Positions 11,011 to 21,600 of a stretch of DNA of 64,000 bases are shown here, in pieces. A program made the translations under genes and the position numbers. Source of the DNA: Myxocyprinus asiaticus (lineage: Eukaryota > Chordata > Actinopteri > Cypriniformes > Catostomidae). The notes under the pieces were generated by a model, which was not told where the DNA came from, made no database searches, and was given only the letters and a program-made list of their open reading frames with translations. How positions within the stretch are numbered: position 1 is the stretch's first letter; every line of letters starts with the position of its first letter. The stretch is from positions 34,739,501 to 34,803,500 of the forward strand of contig NC_059365.1 of assembly GCF_019703515.2 (NCBI RefSeq), written 5' to 3'.

Positions 11011-11769
11011 TTATGGGAAATTACAATGGCCTGAATGCAGGCGGTTGTGTAAAATGGGGGAGCCCGTACTTAAAAGGAGGGGCATAAGTATATATTTGGC
11101 CAATGAAATTGAAAGTGCTCTAAACAGAGAAGTCGTGCGAAGAGGGACATCTAGGTTGTAAAACTTTGCGAAAGTGTTTTGAGAAGACCATCCTGCTGCA
11201 AAACATATGTCCTGTAAAGACACACTGTTCGTCCATGCTCATGAGGAGGCCATGCCTCTAGTTGAGTGTGCTTTAAAACCAACTGGGCAAATCTTACCCT
11301 GCGACTTGTAAGCCAGGCAATCGCATCAACGATCCAGTGAGAAAGTCTTTGCTTGGAGACAGACATTCCTTTTGTGCATCCTCCATAGCACACAAAGAGC
11401 TGATCAGACAGTCTGAACTGGCAGGTGCACTCAACATGTGTGTAGCGCCTGCACAGGGCATAACAAATGCAAGGATTGTTCCTCATCCGAATTAAATGGA
11501 GGAGGGAAAAATGCTTGAAGGTGAACCACCTGCGCTCTGAAGGGCGTGGTTAGAACCTTAGGCACATATCCTTTTCCGGGTTTGACAGTGGCTTTTGAAA
11601 GATCCGGACCAAACTCCAGACATGAATTGTCGATTGATAGTGCATGTAAATCACCGACCCATTTTACTGAGGCCAGAGCCAGCAGTAATGCGGTCTTAAT
11701 AGAGAGCACGCATAAATCAACAGAGTCCAAAGGCTTGAAGTGGGGACCTGTGAGTGCTTTTAGGTCCAA
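11011..11769 (-). pseudogene. DIRS tyrosine recombinase, catalytic part (copy D)
   Basis: Minus-strand frames together hold the recombinase core. The ASVKWVGDLHALS segment aligns with the ASIKRVGDL-type segment of related copies, but at the position of the first catalytic Arg this copy has Trp. A HSTR box (His and Arg of the tetrad) lies near 11260, and the tyrosine box NTFAKFYNL near 11150. At least two frameshifts break it (about 11430-11490 and 11220-11280). Its role was to integrate a circular cDNA. Confidence 0.7.
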
Positions 11770-11843
11770 AGTTAGGCCCCAAGTCAGGACTGTAGGCGGC
11801 CGAGGGGGATTTAACTGTCTTGCTCCTCTATGGAACTTTATGA

Positions 11844-12353
11844 TTAAATCATGTTTGTATTTGTGGAACCGGCTTTGGGTACATGATACGCAGATATATT
11901 TGCCACATAAACCTTGAGCATTGATGGAGTGAGTCCTGCGTCTAATTGCTCTTGAAGAAATATGAGAATTTCATGTATGGGGTAGTTCACTGGGTCTTTG
12001 CCATGTGAAAGACACCAATCAGTGAACACATTCCATTTTAGCATGTAGAGGCATCTCGTTGACTGTGCTCTGGCCTGTAAAATGGTGTTCATAACTGAAT
12101 GCGTCAGTTCTGGCATGTTTAGTGCGCTCCATTCAGGGGCCACAAATGCAGGTTCCTCAGCTTGTGCTGGGGATGCCAGATTGTGCCTTGCACCTGAGAG
12201 AGGAGATCCCTCCTCAGCAGTATTTCCCATGGTGAGCCATCCAAAATCTTTATCATTTCCGGAAACCATGACTGATTGGGCCATTTTGGTGCAACCAATA
12301 GAATTGTTTCCTTGTCCTCTCAGACTTTGCATATGACAGAGTGAAGAAGGCAC
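11844..12353 (-). pseudogene. DIRS linker and recombinase N-terminal domain (copy D)
   Basis: An open frame of 169 codons. Its C-terminal half (STRCLYMLKWNVFTDWC through LTPSMLKVYVANISAYH) matches the SAM-like, core-binding domain of DIRS recombinases, as seen in the other copies at 34516 and about 57680. It ends shortly before the catalytic part, with a frameshift between. Confidence 0.7.
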
Positions 12354-12526
12354 ACCGAGGGAAATGCATATTTGAGTTTCGGGCCACTGCTTGCGCTCCT
12401 AGCGGGGCTTGAGACTTCAAGTACCAGAGGGTACAGTGGGCGTTCTCCACTGAGGCAAACAGATCAATTTCTGCTTTGCCGAATATTTACCAAATCCTCA
12501 GGACAGTCTGAGGATGAAGTCTCCAT

Positions 12527-12911
12527 TCACCTGGTATCACCCCTTGGCATGACAATAGGTCTGCACTGTAATTCAGACAGCCTGGGACATATGTCACTCT
12601 CAGGGAAATGAGATGAATGAGATGACAGGTGACGTGTCAGTCTCATCAATGACAGTGAATGAATTCCACCTTGGTGGTTTATATATGCCACAACTGTCAT
12701 GTTGTCTGAGCGAAGCATGACAGTTCGCTATTTCGAACTTAAAAGCCTTCAGGGCTAGGAATACAGCCAATAGCTCTAGGTGGTTGATGTACCACGACCT
12801 CCTCGCACCTGTCCAGGTGCCGAAAGCCAGGCGTCCATTGCACAACGCCCCCCAACCTGTGTTGGGAGAGTCCATAGTCACCACTTTACACCTGGAAATC
12901 TGCCCCAGCAT
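12527..12911 (-). pseudogene. DIRS RNase H domain (copy D)
   Basis: Minus-strand peptides contain TMDSPNTGWGALCNG (first acidic site), INHLELLAVFLALKAF (Glu site) and MLRSDNMTVVAYINHQGG (Asp site), the order expected for the RNase H of DIRS elements. The last motif is in a different frame from the first two, so one frameshift separates them at about 12715. Confidence 0.75.
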
Positions 12912-12944
12912 GACACCTCGCTGGTAAAAGGCAGAAGCTGTCCA

Positions 12945-13215
12945 AGGTGCTAGAGTCTGCTAGAGACTGTTGTGCATGAAAATTCCAGGAGATCAGCAGT
13001 TACAGAAATACTCAAACCAGCCCGTCTGGCATCTGCAACAGTCGAAATCACTGAGATCACATTTGTCCCCATTCTAATGGTTGATGTGGACATTAACTGA
13101 AGCTCCTGACCCATATCTGCATGATTTTGTGCACTGCTCTGCTGCCACACGATTGGCTGATTTGATAATCAAATGAAAAATGAGGTGCACAGGTGTACCT
13201 AACAAAGTAGTCAGT
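12945..13215 (-). mobile_element. Tc1/mariner-like relic, 5' end and DNA-binding domain
   Basis: The minus strand carries the end of a Tc1-like element followed by a peptide with ARRAGLSISVTADLLEFS, which fits the first helix-turn-helix of a Tc1 transposase. Related pieces at 9545 and 43415 cover other parts of the same family. It stops abruptly next to DIRS copy D. Confidence 0.6.
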
Positions 13216-14133
13216 GAGTATATATGGCATTTAATAATTATACAATTAATTAGTAGCACATGACATGAGACCTTGTTCATTGAAATGTATTACAAAGAGG
13301 ACATCAATAAAATTAAAGGTGCACTCAGTAATTTTTTCTTCATTAATTTTTTTTAACTCCTAAAGACATGAATTGTAATTTTGCAATATATGTAGGAAAT
13401 CATGACCACTCACATTAAAATGAAGACTCCAGTTATATCAGTAACCTAAAAAAAGCTGTTTTATTCTACATGGAGAGGGTCCACACATGGGGGCTGCCAT
13501 GTTAGAATCACATGACCAGCCGAATACTACTCGCTTAATCTCATTAACCGTCCTGTTATATGACACTTTCATTAATTGATTTAAGTAATCATGGCTGACT
13601 GTGAATATTGCATTTCTTCAATGGCATCTGAAACTTAAAACTATTGATTTTTAAAATGAAACAAATAATTTGAAGGGGAATGAAGGGTGATCAGGTGTAG
13701 CTGACGGTACAGTTATACCAAAGGAAAGTCATGTCCAAGATTCTAAGTGGCTCCATTTTTCCACCTGACTAGGTGATTGAATTTGATTTGTTTGATCTGT
13801 TCTGGCATTTTTCTCTGTTCTTACACTTAATCCCTGGAGTGGGGATGTTGTCAACTTGATTACAACTCATGCCGTGAGTGACTACTCTCAGCACTGCAAT
13901 AAATATCTGTTCATAGAGAGAGACAGTTTTGAGCCACAAGGCCAGAAGAGATTATCTATGTGTTTTAATGTTCCTGGATGTGCAAACGTTTCAAAACAAT
14001 ATTAGATTAAGGGATTAAAAAGGATCAGAGTCCTTTACAACCCACATAAACACAGATACACTCTAAGAAAATATTGCATTCAAGCGATAAATGCCAAGAA
14101 GGCTTTTTTTCTTAAAATAGTGTTATTTACAGT
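13216..14133. other. Non-coding stretch, dispersed repeat start at about 13318
   Basis: From 13318 the sequence reads tgcactcagtaatttttt, a start common to dispersed fish DNA elements; the other end was not found. Nothing coding. Confidence 0.4.
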
Positions 14134-14150
14134 AAGAGTGCTTTAATGTA

Positions 14151-14539
14151 GGGGGCCTGGGTAACTCAGCGAGTACTGACGCTGACTACCAACACTGGAG
14201 TCGCTAGTTCAAATCCAGGGTGTGCTGAGTGACTCCAACCAGGTCTCCTAAGCAACCAAATTGGCCCGGTTGCTAGGGAGGGTAGAGTTACATGGGGTAA
14301 CCTCCTTGTGGTCACGATTAGTGGTTCTTGCTCTCAATAGGGCATGTGGTAAGTTGTGTGTGGATCACGGAGAGTAGCATGAGCCTCCACATGCTGGGAG
14401 TCTCCGTGGAGTCATGCAAAATGAGCCACGTGATAAGATTCACGGATTGACTGTCTCAGAAGCCTGGATTGAGGTGAGTAACCACACCACCAGGAGGACC
14501 TACTAAGTAGTGGGAATTGGGGAGAAAAGGGGATAAAAA
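14151..14539 (+). mobile_element. tRNA-derived SINE, copy 1, with target duplication
   Basis: The head (gggggcctgggtaactcagc, then a B-box-like agttcaaatcc) resembles a tRNA; the tail ends in ggggagaaaaggggat and an A-rich run. It is flanked by a 17-bp duplication with two mismatches (aagagtgctttaatgta at 14134-14150 and aagagtgcattaatgca at 14540-14556). Close relatives lie at 22786 (-) and 30736 (+). It resembles SINEs described from carps; the family name is not certain. It would be mobilised by a LINE. Confidence 0.85.
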
Positions 14540-14897
14540 AAGAGTGCATTAATGCAATGATCTGATCTAATGTCTTGTGATCATACGTTATATTTCAACG
14601 TAACACTGTTGTTATTCCAGTGGTTAGAGTAGAATTAGCCATATTAGCTGCAGTATTGATCATAGTATCATTAAAGTATGCATGTAGTACCATTGTATTT
14701 ACTCACATTAAAGAAATATTTCAGGTATAGGCATAGTTAATTATTTTTATTTTATTTTTTAAACAAAAGGAAAATCTAATGAACAGTACCAAAAAAATAA
14801 AATAAAAAATAAAATAAAAATAATAATAATAAAAAAAATAATATGCAACTATCACAATATTTTAAAAGTACAAATATAAAGTTTAAACAATGGTCAT
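14540..14897. other. Non-coding stretch
   Basis: AT-rich, with A-rich low-complexity sequence at 14780-14850. Nothing recognised. Confidence 0.5.
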
Positions 14898-15128
14898 TGT
14901 AACAAAGGTCAATGGAAAGGAGGAGGCGAGAACCAGCTAGACAATATAAATAATATTTTAATAAAACAAAAAGATACAAACATAAACACATGCAGGGCAG
15001 CTGCCCGTAACTCTCTCTCTCTCTAACTGCTGCCTCCGATCATCCTTATCCCTCTCGAGGGCTTGATAAGCCTGATTAGGGGGCCGGGTGTGCAGCATCA
15101 TGACCCTGCCATGCCCTACTCCCTGCCA
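14898..15128 (-). repeat. 3' LTR of the TRIM-like element
   Basis: Shares gtcaatggaaaggaggaggc, acaatataaataat and catgcagggcagctgcccgt with the copy at 15698-15913, in the same order and orientation. Confidence 0.8.
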
Positions 15129-15178
15129 CACTCCTTCCTCCTTTCCTTCAGGCTGGGTAGCCCCTGGCATGATGTACC

Positions 15179-15240
15179 CCCCCCCCCCCCCCACAACACG
15201 GAGCGACAGCAGGAGAGAGAGAGAGAGAGAAAAAAAAAAA
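15179..15240. repeat. Poly-C and GA/A low-complexity run
   Basis: A run of C residues at 15178-15192, then gagaga and an A run to 15240, inside the core of the TRIM-like element. Confidence 0.85.
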
Positions 15241-15678
15241 CGTACTCGCCAGTTCTCCAATATGCCGTAGCCTGGTCCTCGGCCACTCCTCCACCCTCTA
15301 GTGGACGACATTCGCACCTCCCCGAGTGGATCGGAGGCAGTCCTCCAGCCCTGGGTGGACAGAACGTCCTGCTGCATTTTCGGTGGATGGCAGGGGTCTC
15401 CCCCACCTCTGGCAGCGGTTCTCCCGCTCCAGGCGGTCGGCCAGGAGCCCCTCCCTGCTCGTGGTCGGCGGTCTTCTCTTGAACCCGCCACATTTTAGTG
15501 GTCGGTAGGGGACTCCTCCGCCCTTGGCAGCGGCCCTGACTGCTCCAGGCGGTCGGATAGGAGCCATTCCTCCGCTCTCAGGCGGCTGGGCTCCTCCGTC
15601 CCCCGGCGGATGGCCGCGGCTGTTCCGTTGGGGTGGATGGTAGTGGCGAGGACTCTACTGCGGTGCATCCCTCCTCCT

Positions 15679-15696
15679 TCCCGGATTTAGGCACCA
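15679..15696 (-). promoter_or_regulatory. Primer binding site, tRNA-Phe type
   Basis: On the minus strand the 18 bases read TGGTGCCTAAATCCGGGA. The complement of the 3' end of vertebrate tRNA-Phe (recalled) is TGGTGCCGAAACCCGGGA, so 16 of 18 match. It lies one base inside the LTR, where reverse transcription would be primed. Confidence 0.6.
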
Positions 15697-15697
15697 G

Positions 15698-15913
15698 TGT
15701 AACAAAGTTCAATGGAAAGGAGGAGGCGAGAACCGGCTTGACAATATAAATAATCTTTTAATAAAAAGATACAAACATAAATACATGCAGGGCAGCTGCC
15801 CGTAACTCTCTCTCTCTCGAACTGCTGCCTCTGGTCGCCTTTATCCCTCTCGAGAGTTTGATTAGGGGCCGGGTGTGCAGCATCACGACCCGGCCCCGCC
15901 CTCCTCCCTGCCA
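15698..15913 (-). repeat. 5' LTR of the TRIM-like element
   Basis: Second direct copy, ending next to the primer binding site. Slightly shorter than its partner because of small indels around 15860. Confidence 0.8.
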
Positions 15914-17430
15914 CTCTCATGTTAACATGAGACCAGTGTGATAGAATCGCTAACCAACCTTGCCTGTGCAAAGTTAGAATCCAGTCTTTCAACTCCTGTC
16001 ATGAACATGTATTGCAAGGATACCAAGAACAGATGTGACGTAACGATCTGCAAAGCACACAGTTAATCATAAGTTACTCCACCTCAAAAAATAGCCCCGT
16101 CTCAAACTTCATAGCCCAAATAATAAACAATCTTATTAAGGCTGTCGATTCAATGCATTAATTCAGTTGAACTAATTATCTAAAGAAATAATGCTGTGAA
16201 AAAATTTACACAGTTATACAGGCAACAAACCACAATCACCAAGAGCAGGAAGAACAAAATGAGTAAAGAAGCCTGCACAGCGTTTTTGCTTAAAAAAAAA
16301 AAAAAAAACAGCTGAACAGGGCACAATACCAAATGAAGGGTCTTGAGATGCATTTTTCAAAGTAAAAAAAACTGCGTTTAACTCGACACAGCGTCCTAAA
16401 AATGCAGCGTTTATGTGCGAGAGTCTCATAACCAGGAAAACACAACGCAACCACAGTGTGACACTCCAAAAAAAGCGCAAACAGACACAAGATTGTCTAC
16501 CTCGGACAGATTGACAAACTCAATTTCAAATTGGCTTGACTCTAGGCCAGTGATAGGCCTACAATATATACAGTATATTGAATTGTCTTTGTTTGGGGGC
16601 AAATACTGATATATGCGATTAATTTGATTATATCAATAATTCATGCAAGTGCTTTGACAAAAAACACAAGCTTCATATTTCTGCCTTTACCCACCTGGTT
16701 CATTTGGCCTTTAGACATTGTATGTGCATTACTGTTAACAAGTTTGCAATTATTTTCTGTGGTAATCAACAGTAGCCCACTGATGCTGTCAGTAGAGCTT
16801 AACTTTTATTGCCCTGGAAACATTCCTTTAAATAAGAATTTTAAACAGACTAAAGACTATGTTTGACATTAATTGATGACCCTACAAAAGTTGGCTGGTG
16901 GTTTTTAAACGTATAATTTGCAGGGCCATCGAAATTTGTCAGGTTAATGAATATTTAACTTCTTGCACTGAGTCACCGTCTCAATGAAAATTAATTCATA
17001 CCAAATTCAGTGTACAGGTATTTGTTGCTGTCATTTGTTGTTTTTCTTAGTATACAACACAAAAATGATTAAATGGCAGAATAATGGCTTTCTTAGTGCA
17101 AACTGCTATTTTCAAATCACGATAATATGTGTGCTAGGATCTGGAATTCAGTGCTGTGCACCGTGGACTCTGCGCCAGGCCAGAGCTTTTCAATGGAAAG
17201 TGGATGATTAAATAGTCTAGAGCTGTAACACATTAGAAGCTGCCCACCTGATTGGCAAGATCTGTACTATGTTTGGCTGAACACCCACATTGTCCTATTA
17301 TGTGTATGCGGGCAACACTATGTGGATTCTGAACCTGAACGCTCAAGAATTAAATGTATATTAAAAATGTTGGCAGTAAACAGGTCAATCTACTGATGCT
17401 TTGTTCTCTAGCTCTGTTCTGCAGTGTAAG

Positions 17431-17432
<2 letters not shown>
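15914..17432. other. Non-coding stretch
   Basis: Poly-A run near 16295. Several short open frames but no domain recognised. Confidence 0.5.

Positions 17433-17468
<36 letters not shown>
17433..17468. repeat. GA dinucleotide microsatellite
   Basis: About 17 uninterrupted ga units. Confidence 0.95.
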
Positions 17469-17470
<2 letters not shown>

Positions 17471-18227
17471 GTAGTAGTAAGAAGAAAACAAAATTAAGAA
17501 ACCAGGCGAAAGAAAATCAGAGAGTGAAAGCAAATAGAGACAGGAGAGAGGAAGAATGTTGGAAAGTGAGGAAGAGCTTAGAACTGCGCAAAAGTGCTAC
17601 AGCGCCACCCAAAGGCCAATACTCACACTGCATGCTCTACTAATCTGATTAGTCATGTATGGAGCATTCATGCCTTTTTCCCAGCTAACTGCATCTGGAA
17701 CCCACCACCATAAAGATTTATCTTCTTGCACTATAGACGTGTTGCAACACACTGGCACAGCTGCTGCTAACTTAACCCATGCTGCGTGGGGGTGTGTAGC
17801 AAGGTGCGCTATTGAAGTGCCACATTTTCAAAATCCATCAGTGCATTGATTGCTGGCTCGCCAGTTCATTTTGTATACTTAGCATGTAGCACGCGCTGCC
17901 TTGTTCCTTCTACATTCTTTTAACAAGGATTTGTTAATGCTGACAATGTATAGGAGAGTTGCATCAGTCTCTGGTAATGCCTGACCTTGTGCACGCTGTA
18001 TGCATGCAGGATGGAGGAGCTTTCACAATGCAAACACAATATCAGAGAGCAAAGGTGCTTCTGAGCGCTTTCCTAAGGTCTTCCATGCATTAATAATGTC
18101 AAAAAGCTGGGCAAAATAATTCAGCACAAAATTGTGTCCTGTTTATCCATTCCATAAAGAAGAGGGTGATCTTTCCAATAATGTTAGCTGACAGGACTCG
18201 TTTTCCCTGAGAAGGTAAGGTAAATTT
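17469..18227. other. Non-coding stretch
   Basis: No gene or known repeat recognised. Composition is more balanced than its surroundings. Confidence 0.45.
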
Positions 18228-19180
18228 GTGTTTCATAAGCCCTATTCAGTGCATTCCACGACATGGCCACCAGAGTTTCATGTCATGGCTGCCAAGCCAG
18301 AGTTCCTCGTCATGGTCGCTGAGCTAGCGCCATATTTTGCTCCATACCATGTCACAGCTATGCCTCAGCCTGCTTCATGCCATGTCACAGCAACATCTCA
18401 GCCTCCTCCATGCCATGTCACAGCAACGCCTCAGCCTGCTCCATGCCACGTCACAGCAATGCCTCAGCCTGCTCCATACCACATCACAGCAACGCCTCAG
18501 CCTGCTCCATGCCACGTCACAGCCACACCTGAGCAGTTGGACCTGGAGATGGTTCCCACTCTTATACCCACCCTTAGTTCTCCTGAGCAGGCAAAGGGAA
18601 CTTTCGGCCCTCCGACCCCGCCTGGACCCTCCGAGCCCTGGACTTCGCCTTGGCATGTCGGTCCCTTGACATTGCCTCAGCTCGGCGTTCCCTCGTCTCC
18701 ACTGTGGTCCTTCAGCCTGTCGGCTTTGCCGGGGTCCCTCGTCCCTCTGGCTCTTCCTTGGTCTGTCAGTCACCTGGCTCTGCTTTGGCTCGCCGATCCT
18801 CTGGCTGCACCTCATCCCTCCGATCTGTCAGCTCCACTGGGGACCTCCTTCCCTATGGCTCCACCTTGGTCCTCAGTCCCACCGGCTCCACCTCAGTCTT
18901 CCGATCCCCCAGCTCCGCCTTGCTCCTCCGAGCCTCCAGCACCGCCTTGGTCCTCCCTGCCATCGGCTCCACCCTGGCCCTTCGAGTCTTCGGCTACTCT
19001 CCGGGCACCAAGTTCCATGGCTTCGAGCCTCTCACGGCTCCGCCTGCCATGGCTCCGCCCCTCGAGCCTCTCATGGCTCCACCCCCCACAGACTTTACCC
19101 TGGTCCCATGCCCCTCGCCCTTTCTCACCACACCACGCCCCATGCCTCAAGACACCCCCCAGCTCCCTACAGAACTTTGA
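18228..19180 (+). pseudogene. Proline/serine-rich reading frame of a probable LTR-type repeat
   Basis: An open frame runs to 19289 (about 353 codons). Its first third is an 11-residue repeat (variants of ATPQPAPCHVT) from six 33-bp DNA repeats; the rest is low-complexity Pro/Ser/Leu (PAPPWSS types). No enzymatic domain is visible. A second frame on the + strand is also open for 176 codons, as expected from GC-rich repeats rather than selection. The stretch leads into a purine tract and an LTR-like end, so I read it as the internal part of a non-autonomous LTR element and not as a host gene. Confidence 0.45.
18343..18535 (+). repeat. 33-bp tandem repeat, about six copies
   Basis: Units of catgccatgtcacagcaacg followed by cctcagcctgctc, each 33 bp, differing at a few sites. 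The period keeps the frame open. Confidence 0.9.
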
Positions 19181-19239
19181 ATTTATGTCATGTTTACGTG
19201 TTCTGTTTATGTGTTGGGGCGTCGGGAGCCGCCCCTTAG

Positions 19240-19578
19240 TGGGGGGGATATGTCATGTGTATTTTGTTGATTCATGTCTTTTATTTTGAAATGTTTAGTT
19301 TCTGTTTCCCTTGTCATGTGATTCCTGTTTTCCCTCCATGTTCATGTGTCATGTTTTCATTGGTTTATTGTTTAATTAGTTTGTTATGAGTTCTGTTTGT
19401 TCATTGGTTTATGTTCTCCCATGTTTTGTATTTAAGCCCTCATGTTTGCATTGTCTAGTTGTCAAGTATTGAATGTATGTGGATGTGTTTTTCTCCTAGC
19501 CAAGTCAAGCCATCTTATGGTTCTTCTCATCATCATCGTCTTCGTCATCGTCATTGCCAGCAGCCAGCACACATTACA
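19240..19578 (+). repeat. Purine tract and LTR-like 3' end
   Basis: The run gtgggggggata at 19240-19250 resembles a polypurine tract and is followed at 19251 by tgtcatgtgta, a TG start. The following 330 bp are T-rich with a TTTAAG promoter-like site at about 19431 and could end at ttaca near 19578. No matching upstream copy was found, so the 5' LTR is missing or the reading is wrong. Confidence 0.45.
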
Positions 19579-19917
19579 TTTATATAAAACTCATATATTC
19601 GGATAGCAATTAATTAACTAAAAAAAATTTCTTTGTTGTCCCACGAACCTGGAAGTTTACTTATCAATTGGTCAGTCACATTAGGCTGCATTCTGATTGG
19701 CTGTGTTCACTGCTCCCTACACACCGAGCAGAGGATATCTGTTGAACACAATGCTTGATTAATATGATTAATAATATACTCATGTATATAAATGGAAATT
19801 TTATATAAATTGCCATATTTTCCTATATATAAATTTATATAATGCATCCATACGTATTCATATAAAATATATATTATTATATATTATAATTATTATAATT
19901 AGTCATACCCATAACCC

Positions 19918-21600
19918 ATAAAGGGATCATATCATGAGGAATCAAAATTTCCTTGATATTTTGACATATAAGAGGTCATTCTATTATAAAAACACTCTAA
20001 ATTTCAGAACTTTATCCCCAATGCAATAAAAGCATTTACTGAAATGCCTCGTTATCTACTTCCGCAACTTCCCTACGTCAATAGGGGGCCCATTAATTCA
20101 TGACTACCTCTACAGCAACAACATCAACACCTACTTTAAATCATCACACCCTTGGGCCCGCCCACTGGTGCTCCATTCGTGAACAGAGACTGAGAGAGCA
20201 GGACAAACAAGCCTAGTGTGGCCTAACTATTCCTGAACACTAAAGGGCACCCATCTGGACTGTTTTAATGATTTCTGTATATAAACTTGCACTATACAGA
20301 AGTCTTTGACCGTGTATCTCGCACCACTTTTAAAAGACATGGTGTCAAGTTACAACTCTGAAAAGGAGACTCCATTCTGTTTCATCAGCTGCTCTAGTTT
20401 TTCCTGTTTTGAGCACAAACGTGTTCTGGATGCCTTATTGTGCCCATCTGTGCTATTTCAACATACACTATGTGGACGTCTTTGAACTTTTGGATGTGTT
20501 TCCAGCGATATGAGCTTCAGTGCAGGATGATACTGTACAGTATGTGTGCGTCTTGTTTCACCATACTTTGGACTATGTGATTCTATGTTTTTTTTTGGCT
20601 CATATCAGCATGGATTGCTTGTGAACCTGTCATAATATGATTCAAGCTTTGTAAAGGAACTGTTATTGAAGGATGGGGCAGTTAAAACACTTGGACCCAA
20701 TCTTAAAACCGTAAGTAAACAGTTTAATTCATGAATATTAATATGCCATATATTTTATATTTTATATTTTATAGTTTATGGTGCTGCTGTGCTTGAGTGT
20801 ACAGTTTAATATATTTGGATGCAATGTGTTTGTCACAAATCCCGCCTCTGTAGTTCCTCCCACTCAACACCAGAGGGCTCCATCACCTGAGTACTGACTC
20901 TAAATCTCCGGACTCCATTTCCCATAATCCCCATACCTGGCACTGATCTACTCAGCTATTTAAGATGCACTCTCGCTCTCCATCATTGCGAAGTCTTGTT
21001 TTGCCCTGGCTGACATTTCTGAGCGTTATCTGTATTTACTGCCTAACCTGTGTATGATCCTTGACTGTTTACCCTGTTTTGACCCTTTGCTGCCTGCCTA
21101 CTGTTACTGCTTTGTTTACCTGGATATTACCTGTGATTGCCTGCCGCCTGCCCTGACCTCTTGCCTGTTTTGTGACTATCTCTATGATTTACTGTAGATA
21201 CTACTATTGCTGGTGATTGACCCCTGCCTGTCTATATTACTACGTTTACTGTTAATAAAGCTGCACATGGATCCCATCTCCACTGACTCATCATTACAGT
21301 GTTGGATGTGTGTTATTTAGTTTTATAATTTTGTGGAGCTTGTTCATTCTCTTTCAACTGAGATTCAAATATGGCATTACTCGAGGGGCTGCACAATGTT
21401 ACCCAATCATATCAGTGGCCATTTAAGTTGACGCTTTAAGGAGGTGCTGATGCCAAAACCGAGCATTTCAGACAAAAGGCCAGAGACAGGGTGGAAAATT
21501 ATCATATATTACTAAATTACGACTGTGTTGGTGCAAAAAAGCTTTACCAACATTATCAGTAGACCTCAGGGAAGATAATAAGTTTAGTGATAAATAACTA
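19918..21600. mobile_element. Non-autonomous DNA element, copy 1, interrupted by a solo LTR
   Basis: Starts aaagggatcatatcatgagg. The body (for example gtcaagttacaactctgaaa, ttgagcacaaacgtgttctg, tttaatatatttggatgcaa) recurs in the same order at 40170-41220, where the far end reads attcatgacccctttaa, the inverted form of the start. It is therefore a dispersed element with inverted ends and no transposase. The interior is interrupted at 20831-21298. Confidence 0.65.
20831..21298 (+). mobile_element. Solo LTR with 5-bp target duplication
   Basis: A 468-bp block starting tgtcacaaatcccgcc and ending catcattaca (TG...CA), flanked by gtgtt at 20826-20830 and 21299-21303. An aataaa signal lies at 21254-21259, which sets the orientation. 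The related repeat copy near 40866 has the same flanking sequence without the block, so the insertion is directly confirmed. Recombination between two LTRs would leave exactly this. Confidence 0.85.

Larger units (their letters stand above)
10440..12935 (-). mobile_element. DIRS-type retrotransposon, second subfamily, 5'-truncated (copy D)
   Basis: The minus strand carries RNase H, tyrosine recombinase and the 3' complementary/terminal repeat region of a DIRS element whose protein and repeat sequences differ clearly from the other three copies. The Gag and RT regions are missing; at about 12940 the sequence changes to a Tc1-like relic. DIRS elements integrate through a circular intermediate with a tyrosine recombinase and leave no target duplication, and none is seen. 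All frames contain shifts. Confidence 0.8.
14898..15913 (-). mobile_element. TRIM-like miniature LTR retrotransposon
   Basis: Two direct repeats of about 220 bp (14898-15128 and 15698-15913) flank a GC-rich core of about 570 bp. Read on the minus strand each repeat starts TGGCAGGGA and ends TTACA, as LTRs do. Next to the repeat at 15698, after one base, lies a tRNA-Phe-type primer binding site. The core has no gag or pol motif, only GC-rich frames open on both strands. This combination fits a terminal-repeat retrotransposon in miniature, which would need trans-acting proteins. No target duplication was clear at the flanks. Confidence 0.65.

Noticed and set aside
15063..15508. Overlapping open frames of 60-177 codons on both strands
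   Set aside because: They lie in the GC-rich core of the TRIM-like element, overlap in all frames and have low-complexity composition; none has a recognisable domain.
17401..17643. Arg/Glu-rich 80-codon frame
   Set aside because: Comes from the GA microsatellite.
18343..18535. CRISPR array
   Set aside because: The 33-bp units are contiguous without spacers and the sequence is clearly eukaryotic.
18375..19180. Additional frames on both strands opposite the Pro-rich frame
   Set aside because: A 33-bp period and GC-rich repeats keep several frames open at once, so openness is not evidence for coding.
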